From DASUZB01 sp035535495 (GTDB taxonomy: Bacteria > Actinomycetota > CALGFH01), in contig DATLQA010000146.1 in the NCBI GenBank assembly GCA_035535495.1, positions 1-17,718 on the forward strand: 17,718 bases of DNA. Reading direction: 5' to 3'. This document shows, one piece after another, positions 6,335 through 12,799 of the stretch (position 1 is its first letter; each line of letters starts with the position of its first letter). Below the pieces are notes generated by a model. That model ran no database searches and was not told where the DNA came from. It saw only the letters and a list, made by a program, of their open reading frames with translations. Both the position numbers and the translations under genes were made by a program.

Positions 6335-7494
6335 GGCAGCGCCCCGGCGCCGAGCTCCGAGCGGCCGAGCCACTGCAGGGTGGCGTCGTGCGAGGGCGGC
6401 AGCAGCAACCCGGCGTAGGCGTCACGCAGCAGCCGCTCGACCGGTCCGCTGCGCAGGTACGCCGACCCGCCCGCGGTGCGCAGGGCGAGCGTGCAGACGT
6501 CCACCGCCGTCTGGCAGACGAACAGCTTGGCGGCGGCCATGCGGCCGTAGTGCGCCACCGGGTCCGGGTCGGGAGCTCGTCCGGCCGCCGCGAACAGCGT
6601 GGCCCTGGCCGCGTCCAGCCGCATCCGCATCTCCCCCACCGCCTGCTGCACGCCCGGCAGCTCGGCCAGGGCCTGGCCGAGGGCGTCGTTGCGCCGCTTG
6701 GGCAGGCCGTCGGCCACGTGCCGGTAGGCAGCTTCGGCGGCGCCGAGGGCCACGCTCGCGAACGACGGCCACGACCAGTGCGAGCCGGACAGGAAGCTGA
6801 CCGCCACCTCGAAGCCACGGCCGACCACGTGCTCGTCGGGGACGAACAGGCCGTCGACGGCGACCACGTGGCTGCCGGTGGCGCGCATCCCCATCGCCTT
6901 CCACTCCCCCACCACCCGGATGCCCTGCTCCGGCTTGGGGACCAGGAAGCCGATGGGCTCCCGGCCGGCGTCACTTTCCACAGCCGCCGACAGGAACAGG
7001 TGGGTGGCGCTGGGGTATCCGGTGAAGAACGTCTTCACCCCGTCCAGCCGCCAGCCGCCGTCGACCGGTTCGGCGACGGACGACTGGTACCACCAGTTGC
7101 CGCCCGACTGGGGCTCGGAGAACCCGCCGGCGAGCAGCGCCCCGTCAGCCACCACCTGCTTGAGGAACGGCTCGGCCCGCTCGCGCATGAACTCGGCCAG
7201 GATGCCAACCCCGTGGAGGTGCATGTTCACCGCCAGGGCGGTGGCCGGCGACCCCTCGGCCAGGCGGCTCTGCGCCGCCACCAGATCCAGCGCGCCCGCG
7301 CCCAGGCCGCCAAGCTCCCGTGGCACGGTGATGGCGGTGTAGCCGCTGGCCACCAGCTCGGCGACGTCGTCGTGGGCGAACTCGTCGGCCTCGTCGTAGC
7401 GGGCGGCGCGCTCGGCCAGCGCGGGGGCGAGCCTGGCGGCGAGGTCGACGATCTCGGATCGAGGCGCGGCCGGGCCGGCGGGCAGGTCGTACAT
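6331..7494 (-). CDS. Acyl-CoA dehydrogenase-fold flavoprotein
   Basis: A 387-residue protein with the three-domain acyl-CoA dehydrogenase layout: helical N-domain with VPRELGGLGAGALDL (58-72), middle beta domain with FSEPQSGG (125-132), GWRLDGVKTFFTG (147-159) and WKAMGMRATGSHVV (198-211), and helical C-domain ending VERLLRDAYAG (352-362). The usual EGT motif, which holds a flavin-contacting and often catalytic glutamate in classic enzymes, is replaced by PPSHDAT (366-372). The H-D pair there recalls flavin hydroxylases of the same fold (DszC/HsaA type), so it may oxidise or hydroxylate the polyketide rather than dehydrogenate a fatty acyl-CoA. Start is ATG 7494 with AAGGGAG 7 nt upstream; a longer frame to 7560 lacks support. 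First gene of the operon with the methyltransferase and PKS. Confidence 0.85.
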   Translation of the reverse strand: MYDLPAGPAAPRSEIVDLAARLAPALAERAARYDEADEFAHDDVAELVASGYTAITVPRELGGLGAGALDLVAAQSRLAEGSPATALAVNMHLHGVGILAEFMRERAEPFLKQVVADGALLAGGFSEPQSGGNWWYQSSVAEPVDGGWRLDGVKTFFTGYPSATHLFLSAAVESDAGREPIGFLVPKPEQGIRVVGEWKAMGMRATGSHVVAVDGLFVPDEHVVGRGFEVAVSFLSGSHWSWPSFASVALGAAEAAYRHVADGLPKRRNDALGQALAELPGVQQAVGEMRMRLDAARATLFAAAGRAPDPDPVAHYGRMAAAKLFVCQTAVDVCTLALRTAGGSAYLRSGPVERLLRDAYAGLLLPPSHDATLQWLGRSELGAGALP

Positions 7495-7587
7495 GGCAAG
7501 GCTCCCTTGGTCACAGGCGGCGGTAAGTGCCTGCCACCGTCGTCCCTCCCGAACCAGCATCGGGCACGGGCATGGTTGCCGATGTTA

Positions 7588-7603
7588 CCCAGATGCGCCT
7601 GGG
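7588..7603. promoter_or_regulatory. Inverted repeat in the flavoprotein/acyltransferase divergent region
   Basis: CCCAG-N6-CTGGG (arms 7588-7592 and 7599-7603) lies in the 233-bp gap between the PKS operon and the divergent acyltransferase gene. Directly beside it on the minus strand is TAACAT (7582-7587), a possible -10 box for the PKS operon. The repeat would occupy the -10/-35 spacer, a usual place for a repressor operator. No regulator gene is adjacent. The rest of the gap (7495-7727) shows nothing else certain. Confidence 0.4.
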
Positions 7604-7727
7604 CACCCCACCGCAAGCGGATTGAGGAGCCCGCGCCGCTGGAACGGGAGAGAGCGCCGATGCGCTCCGGCGGCCCACCCGGCGAGCATGGGCGGCAGTC
7701 GTCCAAGCTCCCACCAAGGATGGACCC

Positions 7728-9308
7728 ATGACCCCGACAACGCTGCTCGCAGGCTCCGGCGGCGGGACGCGCCGTGCCACCGGCTCCTGGTCGGCCGGCG
7801 AGCTGGCCGCCGCCACCCCCGCCAGCCGGGACCGCTACGTGGACTTCCTGCGGGTGGCGAGCATCGCCGTGGTGGTGCTCGGCCACTGGCTGATGGCGGT
7901 GTTCTCCAGTGAGGGCGGCCGCCTCACCGCCGGCAACGCGCTCGCCTATGTCCCCGGGCTGTGGCTGGCCACCTGGCTGCTGCAGGTGATGCCGGTGTTC
8001 TTCTTCATCGGCGGCTTCTCCAACCTGGCCGCGGTGCGCTCGACCACCCGGCGGGGCGGCGGCTACGCGGCGTACCTGTCCAGCCGGGCGGTGCGGCTGC
8101 TCCGCCCCACCATGGTGTTCGTGGCCGTGTGGCTGGTGCTGCCGCCGGTGCTGCTCGCGCTCGGCGCGCCCGCGGCGGTGGTGCGGCCGGCCGCCAAGGT
8201 GATCGCCCAGCCGCTCTGGTTCCTCGGGGTGTATCTCTTGGTGGTGGCGGTCGCGCCGGTCATGGCCGGCCTGCACCGCCGCTTCCGCCTGGCCGTCCCG
8301 GTCGCGCTCGGCCTCGGCGCGGCAGCGGTCGACCTCGCCCGCTTCGGCCTCGGCGTGGACGCGCTCGGCACGGCGAACCTCGTCCTGGTCTGGCTCTTCG
8401 CCCACCAGCTCGGCTTCTTCTACGCCGACGGCAGCCTCGGGCGCCGCTCCCGGCGCTTCCTGGCGGGCCTGGCCGCCGCCGGCCTGGCCGGGCTGACCGT
8501 CCTGACCGCGTTCGCGGGCTACCCGGGCAGCATGGTCGGCATGCCGGGCGCGCCGGTGTCGAACATGAACCCGCCGACGGTCTGCATCCTCGTCCTGACC
8601 CTGTGGCAGGTGGGCCTGGTGATGCTCGCGCGCGAGCGGGTCTCGGCCTGGCTGGCCCGGCCGCGGGCGTGGGCGGCGGTGGTGGCCGGCAGCTCGATGG
8701 TGATGACCGTCTACCTGTGGCACCTGACCGCCCTGCTGGTCGTCGTCGGGCTGCTGTACGGGATCGGCGTGCCCCTGCCCGCACCCGCCGGTGCGGGCTG
8801 GTGGGCGACCAGGCCGCTCTGGGTGGCCGGGGTCGGGGCGGTCCTGGCGCTGCTGGTCTGGCTGTTCGCCCGCTTCGAGCGGCCGCGGCCGCTGGCCGCG
8901 CCGGCGCCGGAGGCCAGCTCGCGGCACGGCTGGCTGGCGGCGGCGTTCGGCGCGACCCAGCTCGTCATCGGCCTGTTCGGACTGGTCGCGAGCGGCCTCC
9001 ACCCGCTCCTCGGCGCCGAGGGCGGCCTGCTGGTCGGGCTGCGGTTCGACCCGGCCCAGAGCCTGGTGCTGCTGGCCGTCGGCGGGCTGCTGGTGTGGGC
9101 CGCGCGCACCGGCGCCGCCGCCGGCGCCGCGCCATGGCTGGCCTCGGCGATCCTGCTCGGGCTGCTGCTGGTCCCCGGGTTGGAGCTGGGCGGGGTGCCG
9201 CTGCTGGCCCGCAACCTGCCCGGCGACGTGCTCCACACGGTGACCGCCGCCGGTGCGCTCGCCGCCGCCCTGACCGCGCCGGGCCGCACCGTGACGACGG
9301 CCGGGTAG
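7728..9308 (+). CDS. Membrane acyltransferase 3 family protein with extra C-terminal membrane domain
   Basis: A 526-residue polytopic inner-membrane protein. After a soluble N-terminus, RDRYVDFLR (34-42) and the catalytic-type histidine in LGHW (51-54) mark the acyltransferase 3 (OafA/WecH-like) family, whose members move acyl groups from acyl donors to sugars, lipids or peptides. About ten helices follow to near residue 380, including FFFIGGFSN, PLWFLGVYLL and VYLWH. From about 397 a further four-helix segment appears; its FDPAQSLVLLAVGG and NLPGDVLHTVTAA stretches resemble the N-x-x-H-x-x-x-G pattern of DUF4383-type small membrane proteins. The ATG at 7728 has AAGGA 7 nt upstream. It is divergent from the PKS operon, so it may modify its product, but an unrelated envelope role is equally possible. 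Confidence 0.85.
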   Translation: MTPTTLLAGSGGGTRRATGSWSAGELAAATPASRDRYVDFLRVASIAVVVLGHWLMAVFSSEGGRLTAGNALAYVPGLWLATWLLQVMPVFFFIGGFSNLAAVRSTTRRGGGYAAYLSSRAVRLLRPTMVFVAVWLVLPPVLLALGAPAAVVRPAAKVIAQPLWFLGVYLLVVAVAPVMAGLHRRFRLAVPVALGLGAAAVDLARFGLGVDALGTANLVLVWLFAHQLGFFYADGSLGRRSRRFLAGLAAAGLAGLTVLTAFAGYPGSMVGMPGAPVSNMNPPTVCILVLTLWQVGLVMLARERVSAWLARPRAWAAVVAGSSMVMTVYLWHLTALLVVVGLLYGIGVPLPAPAGAGWWATRPLWVAGVGAVLALLVWLFARFERPRPLAAPAPEASSRHGWLAAAFGATQLVIGLFGLVASGLHPLLGAEGGLLVGLRFDPAQSLVLLAVGGLLVWAARTGAAAGAAPWLASAILLGLLLVPGLELGGVPLLARNLPGDVLHTVTAAGALAAALTAPGRTVTTAG

Positions 9309-9353
9309 GCGGCCGTCAGGGCGCTCGGCCGGCACCCGGAACGGCGGCCCGGC

Positions 9354-9812
9354 TCAGTGCGGCTGGCCCGGCTGGCGCTGGCGGAGCTGCACCGCCGAGG
9401 TCCAGGTCGAATAGGTCGACCAGCAGGCGATCGCCGCGATCAGGCCGAACACGATCGCCCGGGCGGTGGCGGCGCGGCCGGCGGCGACGCCGCTCAACGC
9501 GGCCGCCCCGACCGACTCGGCCAGCCAGCACGCCGCCAGCACCGTCAGGGCGCGGGTGGCCTGGCTGGTCACCTCCTCGGGAAGCTCACCGGTGTGTGCC
9601 CGGGTGGCGAGCACCGAGGTCCAGGGCGCCAGGGTGATGAACGGGCCGAGCAGGAGCAGCGAGGCCTCGGTGATCGGGATGGCGCCGCTGGCGACGCCGA
9701 CGATCTCGAGCGGGAAGAGCACCAGGCCGGCGCTGGTCTGCACCCACATCCAGGCCCAGCGCGGCCGGGACATGGAATCCTGTAGGTACCGAAGGACCAA
9801 CATCGCCCTCAC
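9354..9812 (-). CDS. Hypothetical four-helix membrane protein
   Basis: A protein of up to 152 residues not recognised as a named family. Four hydrophobic helices can be seen, roughly from LVLFPLEIVGVASGAI, LLLLGPFITLAPWTSVL, LTVLAACWLAESVGAAAL and IVFGLIAAIACWSTY, with short polar loops and a basic, glutamine-rich tail. The start is uncertain: GTG at 9812, ATG at 9803 and ATG at 9773 are all possible. The 9773 ATG has AGGA just upstream but close; the others lack well-spaced ribosome sites. A TAGGCT -10-like box lies at 9855-9860 on this strand. The gene is convergent with the acyltransferase gene and divergent from the HAD gene; no function is inferred. Confidence 0.65.
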   Translation of the reverse strand: MRAMLVLRYLQDSMSRPRWAWMWVQTSAGLVLFPLEIVGVASGAIPITEASLLLLGPFITLAPWTSVLATRAHTGELPEEVTSQATRALTVLAACWLAESVGAAALSGVAAGRAATARAIVFGLIAAIACWSTYSTWTSAVQLRQRQPGQPH

Positions 9813-9937
9813 GACTCCAGACGGGAACGGTGCCTGCCACGCGGGCGCGCCTCTAGCCTATCGTGCCCTGGAATGGATTCCCCGACGCAGGCGGATGGCG
9901 GCGACGTCGCGCCGGACTCCGCTAGGCTCACCGCGCC

Positions 9938-10597
9938 ATGGGCACGCGACCGGACCAGGTGGAGCGGGCCGGGTCCGGCCCGACCCGGTACCGCGGCCTG
10001 CTCGTCGACTTCGGCGGCGTGCTCACCACCAGCGTGATCGAAGCCTTCAAGGTCTTCTGCACCAGCGAGGGCCTGGAGCCCGACGCGGTGTTCCAGCGCC
10101 TGATGGAGAGTCCCCAAGCCCGCCGGCTGGTGGTCGAGCTTGAGTGCGGCCGCATCGACGAGGCGGCCTTCGAGCCCGCCTTCGCCGGCATCCTCGGGGT
10201 GGCGCCCGAGCGCCTGATCGACCGCCTCTACTCCGGATCCCGCCCCGCTCAGGCGCTGGTCTCCGCGGTGCTGGCCGCCCGCCGGGCCGGGATCCGCACC
10301 GGCCTGCTCTCCAACTCCTGGGGTGAAGGGCGCTACCAGCGGGACCGGTTCGGGGAGCTGTTCGACGCGGTGGTCATCTCCGGCGAGGTGGGCCTGCGCA
10401 AGCCGGACCCGGCCATCTACCTGCTGGCCGCCGAATCCCTGGGGCTGGAACCCGCCGCCTGCGTGTTCGTGGACGACTTCGCGGTCAACCTGGAGCCGGC
10501 CGAGGAGCTCGGCATGGCCACGGTCCTGCACGAAGACGACGCCGACCGGACGATCGCCGCGCTGGAGCAGCTGCTCGGCGTCCGGCTGCGGCCCTGA
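9938..10597 (+). CDS. HAD superfamily (subfamily IA) hydrolase
   Basis: A 219-residue HAD hydrolase. Motif I is VDFGGVLT with nucleophile Asp24; the usual second aspartate of DxD is Gly26, as in the DxGGV subgroup that includes YihX-like phosphatases and epoxide-hydrolase N-domains. Motif II is LLSNS (Ser125), motif III is GLRKPDP (Lys155) and motif IV is FVDD (Asp179, Asp180). An alpha-helical cap occupies roughly residues 35-100. Substrate is likely a phosphorylated metabolite but cannot be named. The ATG at 9938 has no ribosome binding site; TAGGCT (9923-9928) ends 9 nt upstream, so the mRNA may have little or no leader. It precedes serS by 95 bp on the same strand, but serS seems to have its own promoter. 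Confidence 0.9.
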   Translation: MGTRPDQVERAGSGPTRYRGLLVDFGGVLTTSVIEAFKVFCTSEGLEPDAVFQRLMESPQARRLVVELECGRIDEAAFEPAFAGILGVAPERLIDRLYSGSRPAQALVSAVLAARRAGIRTGLLSNSWGEGRYQRDRFGELFDAVVISGEVGLRKPDPAIYLLAAESLGLEPAACVFVDDFAVNLEPAEELGMATVLHEDDADRTIAALEQLLGVRLRP

Positions 10598-10610
10598 GCG
10601 CCACGGCCGG

Positions 10611-10632
10611 GTCACGTAGCCCGTGACATAAT
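10611..10632 (+). promoter_or_regulatory. serS promoter -10 with overlapping palindrome
   Basis: CATAAT (10627-10632) is the only AT-rich hexamer between the HAD gene and serS and fits a -10 box. An inverted repeat, GTCACG-N5-CGTGAC (10611-10616 and 10622-10627), shares its last base with this box and covers the spacer, so a bound repressor would block the promoter. No clear -35 hexamer is visible. Transcription would begin near 10639, leaving a leader of about 53 nt before the serS ATG. Confidence 0.45.
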
Positions 10633-10646
10633 CGCGTGTCCGCCAC

Positions 10647-10664
10647 GCCAGCCATACGGCTGGC
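10647..10664 (+). promoter_or_regulatory. Hairpin in the serS 5' leader
   Basis: GCCAGCC (10647-10653) and GGCTGGC (10658-10664) form a perfect 7-bp stem with loop ATAC, entirely inside the predicted serS leader and 28 nt before the ATG. There is no T-box consensus, specifier loop or serine-rich leader peptide, so it may simply stabilise the mRNA or affect initiation. Confidence 0.4.
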
Positions 10665-10692
10665 ATCCGAATCGACCAACCCCCAAAGGGCC

Positions 10693-12018
10693 ATGCTCGA
10701 CCTCGACCTGCTCCTGAACCAGACCGACGACGTCGCTCAGCGCCTCGCCACCAAGGGTGTCGACCCGGCGAAGGTGGCCGCCGCCAGGGAGGCGGTGGTC
10801 CGCCGCCGCCAGCTCCGCGCCCAGCTCGACGACCTCCGCGCCGAGCGCAACCGCCGCTCCAAGGAGCTGGGCCGCCGCATCGGCGCCGGCGAGGCGGCCG
10901 CCGACGAGCTCCGCAAGGAGCTCGGCGAGCTCTCCGACCGCATCACCGCCCTGGAGGCGACCTCCCGCGAGGCGGAGCAGGCGTCACTGGACCTGCTGCT
11001 CGACCTCCCCAACCTGCCCGACCCGTCCTCGCCGGTCGGTGAGGACGAGAGCGCCAACGTGGTGCTGCGCTACGCCGGCCCCGAGGCGGTCCCCGACCCG
11101 TCGGCGCGGCCGCACTGGGAGGTCGCCGGCGACCTCGGCATCTTCGACTCGGAGCGCGCCGCCAAGCTGAGCGGCTCGGGCTTCTCGCTGCTGCGCGGCG
11201 ACGGCGCCCGGCTGCTGCGGGCGCTGGTGGCGTTCGGGCTCGACCTGCACCGGGACACCTATGAGGAGCTGGTGGTCCCGCATCTGGTCAGGCGGCAGAC
11301 GATGGTGGGCACCGGCCACCTGCCCAAGTTCGCCGACGACGCCTACTCGACCACCCTCGACGACCTCTGGTTGATCCCCACGGGCGAGGTCCCGATCACC
11401 GGCCTGCACCGGGACGAGATCCTCGACCCCTCAGACCTGCCGCGGCGCTACATGACCTACACCGCCTGCTTCCGGCGCGAGGCCGGCAGCGCCGGCAAGG
11501 ACACCCGCGGCCTCCAGCGGCTGCACGAGTTCCACAAGGTCGAGCTGGTGCGGCTCTGCCTGCCGGAGGACGCGGAGCGGGAGTACGAGGAGCTGCTGGA
11601 CGACGCCGAGCGGATCCTGCAGGAGCTGCGCCTGCCCTACCGGGTGGTCGACCTCGCCACCGGGGACCTGACCTTCTCCTCCTCGCGGATCATCGACCTG
11701 GAGGTGTACGCGCCCGGCGTGGACCGCTGGCTCGAGGTGTCGTCGGTCGGCAACTTCACCGACTTCCAGGCCAGGCGGGGCAACATCCGGGTCAGGGTCG
11801 ACGGTGGCGGCACCCGGCCGATCGCCACGCTCAACGCCTCCGGCGCCGCGACCCCGCGGCTGTGGGCCGCGATCGTGGAGCACGGCCAGCAGCCGGACGG
11901 GCGGGTGCTGGTTCCCGAGGTGCTCCGCCCCTACGTGGGCAGGGAGCTGCTGGAGCCCCTGCCGGCGCAGGGGAAGCCCGCCGGCCAGAGGGCGACCACT
12001 GCTGGCGGAGGCTCGTAG
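10693..12018 (+). CDS. serS: Seryl-tRNA synthetase
   Basis: A class II synthetase of 441 residues that charges tRNA-Ser. Residues about 28-100 form the charged antiparallel coiled coil that grips the tRNA long arm. The serine-binding TxE loop is IPTGEVP (228-234), where most bacteria have TAE. Motif 2 is FRREAGSAGKDTRG (260-273) and motif 3 is LNASGAATPRLWAAIVE (380-396), with Ala where Gly is usual after Asn. SSVGNFTDFQARR (350-362) replaces the common SSCSNCxDFQARR. Start is ATG 10693 (MLDLDLL, the family start); a GTG at 10636 would add 19 residues with no homology and lies too close to the -10 box. AAAGGG lies just before the ATG. The residue changes make it somewhat divergent but all key elements are present. 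Confidence 0.96.
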   Translation: MLDLDLLLNQTDDVAQRLATKGVDPAKVAAAREAVVRRRQLRAQLDDLRAERNRRSKELGRRIGAGEAAADELRKELGELSDRITALEATSREAEQASLDLLLDLPNLPDPSSPVGEDESANVVLRYAGPEAVPDPSARPHWEVAGDLGIFDSERAAKLSGSGFSLLRGDGARLLRALVAFGLDLHRDTYEELVVPHLVRRQTMVGTGHLPKFADDAYSTTLDDLWLIPTGEVPITGLHRDEILDPSDLPRRYMTYTACFRREAGSAGKDTRGLQRLHEFHKVELVRLCLPEDAEREYEELLDDAERILQELRLPYRVVDLATGDLTFSSSRIIDLEVYAPGVDRWLEVSSVGNFTDFQARRGNIRVRVDGGGTRPIATLNASGAATPRLWAAIVEHGQQPDGRVLVPEVLRPYVGRELLEPLPAQGKPAGQRATTAGGGS

Positions 12019-12032
12019 CGGGCGGGGACGGC

Positions 12033-12647
12033 GTGGACGAGGCCGTCGCGCTGGCCGACTGGCGCGAGCAGGTGGCCAGGCTGTACCTGGCCGAGCCGCG
12101 CGACGGCGAGGCGGGCGCGGCCGCCTGGCGGCGCTCGCGGGACCGCCTGTTCCTGACGCACCCCGCCTCGGCCCTCACGGCGGAGCAGCGCCGCCGGGTC
12201 GACGGGCTGGCATGGTTCCCGTACGACCCGGCGGCCAGGGTCGAGGCGCGCCTCGGCCCGGTCGACGCCGGCGACGAGCTGGCGATCGACACCGGCGGCG
12301 AGGACGGCACCGTCCGCTACCGCCGGGTCGGCCGACTGGCGACGCCGTACGGCGAGCTGACCCTGTTCTGGACGCTCGGCTACGGCGGCGGCCTGTTCCT
12401 GCCGTTCCGCGACGCCACCGCCGGCCGGGAGACCTATGGCGCCGGCCGCTACCTGACCGACACGGTCAAGGGCACCTTCGGCCGCGGCCTGGTGCTCGAA
12501 GACGGCCAGGTCGCGCTGGACTTCAACTACGCCTACAACCCGTCCTGCGCCTACAACTCCCGCTGGGCCTGCCCGCTCGCGCCGCCCGAGAACCGGCTGG
12601 ACGAGCCCGTCCGCGCGGGCGAGCTGGCGTTCCCGTTCCCGGTCTGA
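12033..12647 (+). CDS. DUF1684 family protein
   Basis: A 204-residue protein of the DUF1684 family, common in actinobacteria and of unknown biochemical role. The signature block runs from GRLATPYGELTLFWTLGYGG through LFLPFRDATAGRETYGAGRYLTDTVKG to the C-terminal LDFNYAYNPSCAYNSRWACPLAPPENRL, with two conserved cysteines (CAY, CPL). No signal peptide or helices are seen, so it is probably cytoplasmic. The GTG at 12033 is chosen because it follows the serS stop by 14 bp and has GGGGA 5 nt upstream; no other start lies between the serS stop and it. It is likely co-transcribed with serS. It has been loosely linked to FMN- or metal-dependent chemistry in annotations, but nothing here proves that. 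Confidence 0.88.
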   Translation: MDEAVALADWREQVARLYLAEPRDGEAGAAAWRRSRDRLFLTHPASALTAEQRRRVDGLAWFPYDPAARVEARLGPVDAGDELAIDTGGEDGTVRYRRVGRLATPYGELTLFWTLGYGGGLFLPFRDATAGRETYGAGRYLTDTVKGTFGRGLVLEDGQVALDFNYAYNPSCAYNSRWACPLAPPENRLDEPVRAGELAFPFPV

Positions 12648-12714
12648 GCGCCAGCGGTCAGACGGCCGCGCGCAGGGACCGCCAGGCCGCGCGTACCCAT
12701 GCCGCCGAGTATCG

Positions 12715-12742
12715 GCCGGCCCAGCCGGCCAGCAAGCCGGCC
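12715..12742. repeat. Three GCCGGCC direct repeats
   Basis: GCCGGCC occurs at 12715-12721, 12724-12730 and 12736-12742, in the gap between the DUF1684 gene and the ArsR promoter. The copies can pair with one another, so they may form a hairpin that ends serS-DUF1684 transcription, but no T tract follows. Confidence 0.35.
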
Positions 12743-12764
12743 TGACCTACTTCCAAAGAGATGT

Positions 12765-12793
12765 TTGCAAATATTTCTTTGCATGAGTATCTT
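12765..12793 (+). promoter_or_regulatory. Leaderless promoter of the arsR-MFS operon
   Basis: TTGCAA (12765-12770) as -35, a 17-bp spacer and TATCTT (12788-12793) as -10 match the sigma-70/SigA pattern well. The -10 box ends 6 nt before the ATG at 12800, so the transcript should start at the start codon; no ribosome binding site is present. This is the only markedly AT-rich stretch in the window. Confidence 0.7.
12766..12783. promoter_or_regulatory. Putative ArsR operator (TGCAAA-N6-TTTGCA)
   Basis: A perfect interrupted palindrome with 6-bp arms and a 6-bp spacer overlaps the -35 box and the -35/-10 spacer of the promoter. A third CTTTGC half-site lies at 12791-12796 between the -10 box and the ATG. 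The position directly upstream of an ArsR-type regulator gene suggests autorepression. Confidence 0.6.
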
Positions 12794-12799
12794 TGCGTC

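Noticed and set aside
3937..6974. Long minus-strand open frames overlapping the FAH, PKS, methyltransferase and flavoprotein genes
   Set aside because: They are alternate-frame readings or joined in-frame extensions of the real genes; the motif-bearing frames and GTGA overlaps define the true genes.
7227..9335. 702-codon minus-strand frame opposite the acyltransferase gene
   Set aside because: Composed mostly of Gln, Arg, His, Gly and Pro with no recognisable domain, while the plus strand encodes a clear multi-helix membrane protein.
7961..9637. 558-codon plus-strand frame overlapping the acyltransferase gene
   Set aside because: Arg/Gly/Ala/Pro-rich low-complexity translation in a second frame of the acyltransferase; no motif and no ribosome binding site.
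10636..10692. T-box or other synthetase riboswitch in the serS leader
   Set aside because: The predicted leader is only about 53 nt and lacks the T-box sequence, specifier loop and antiterminator.
12761..12799. Upstream ATG extending the ArsR regulator by 13 residues
   Set aside because: The extension lies on the promoter and operator; the -10 box at 12788-12793 places the transcript start at the 12800 ATG.
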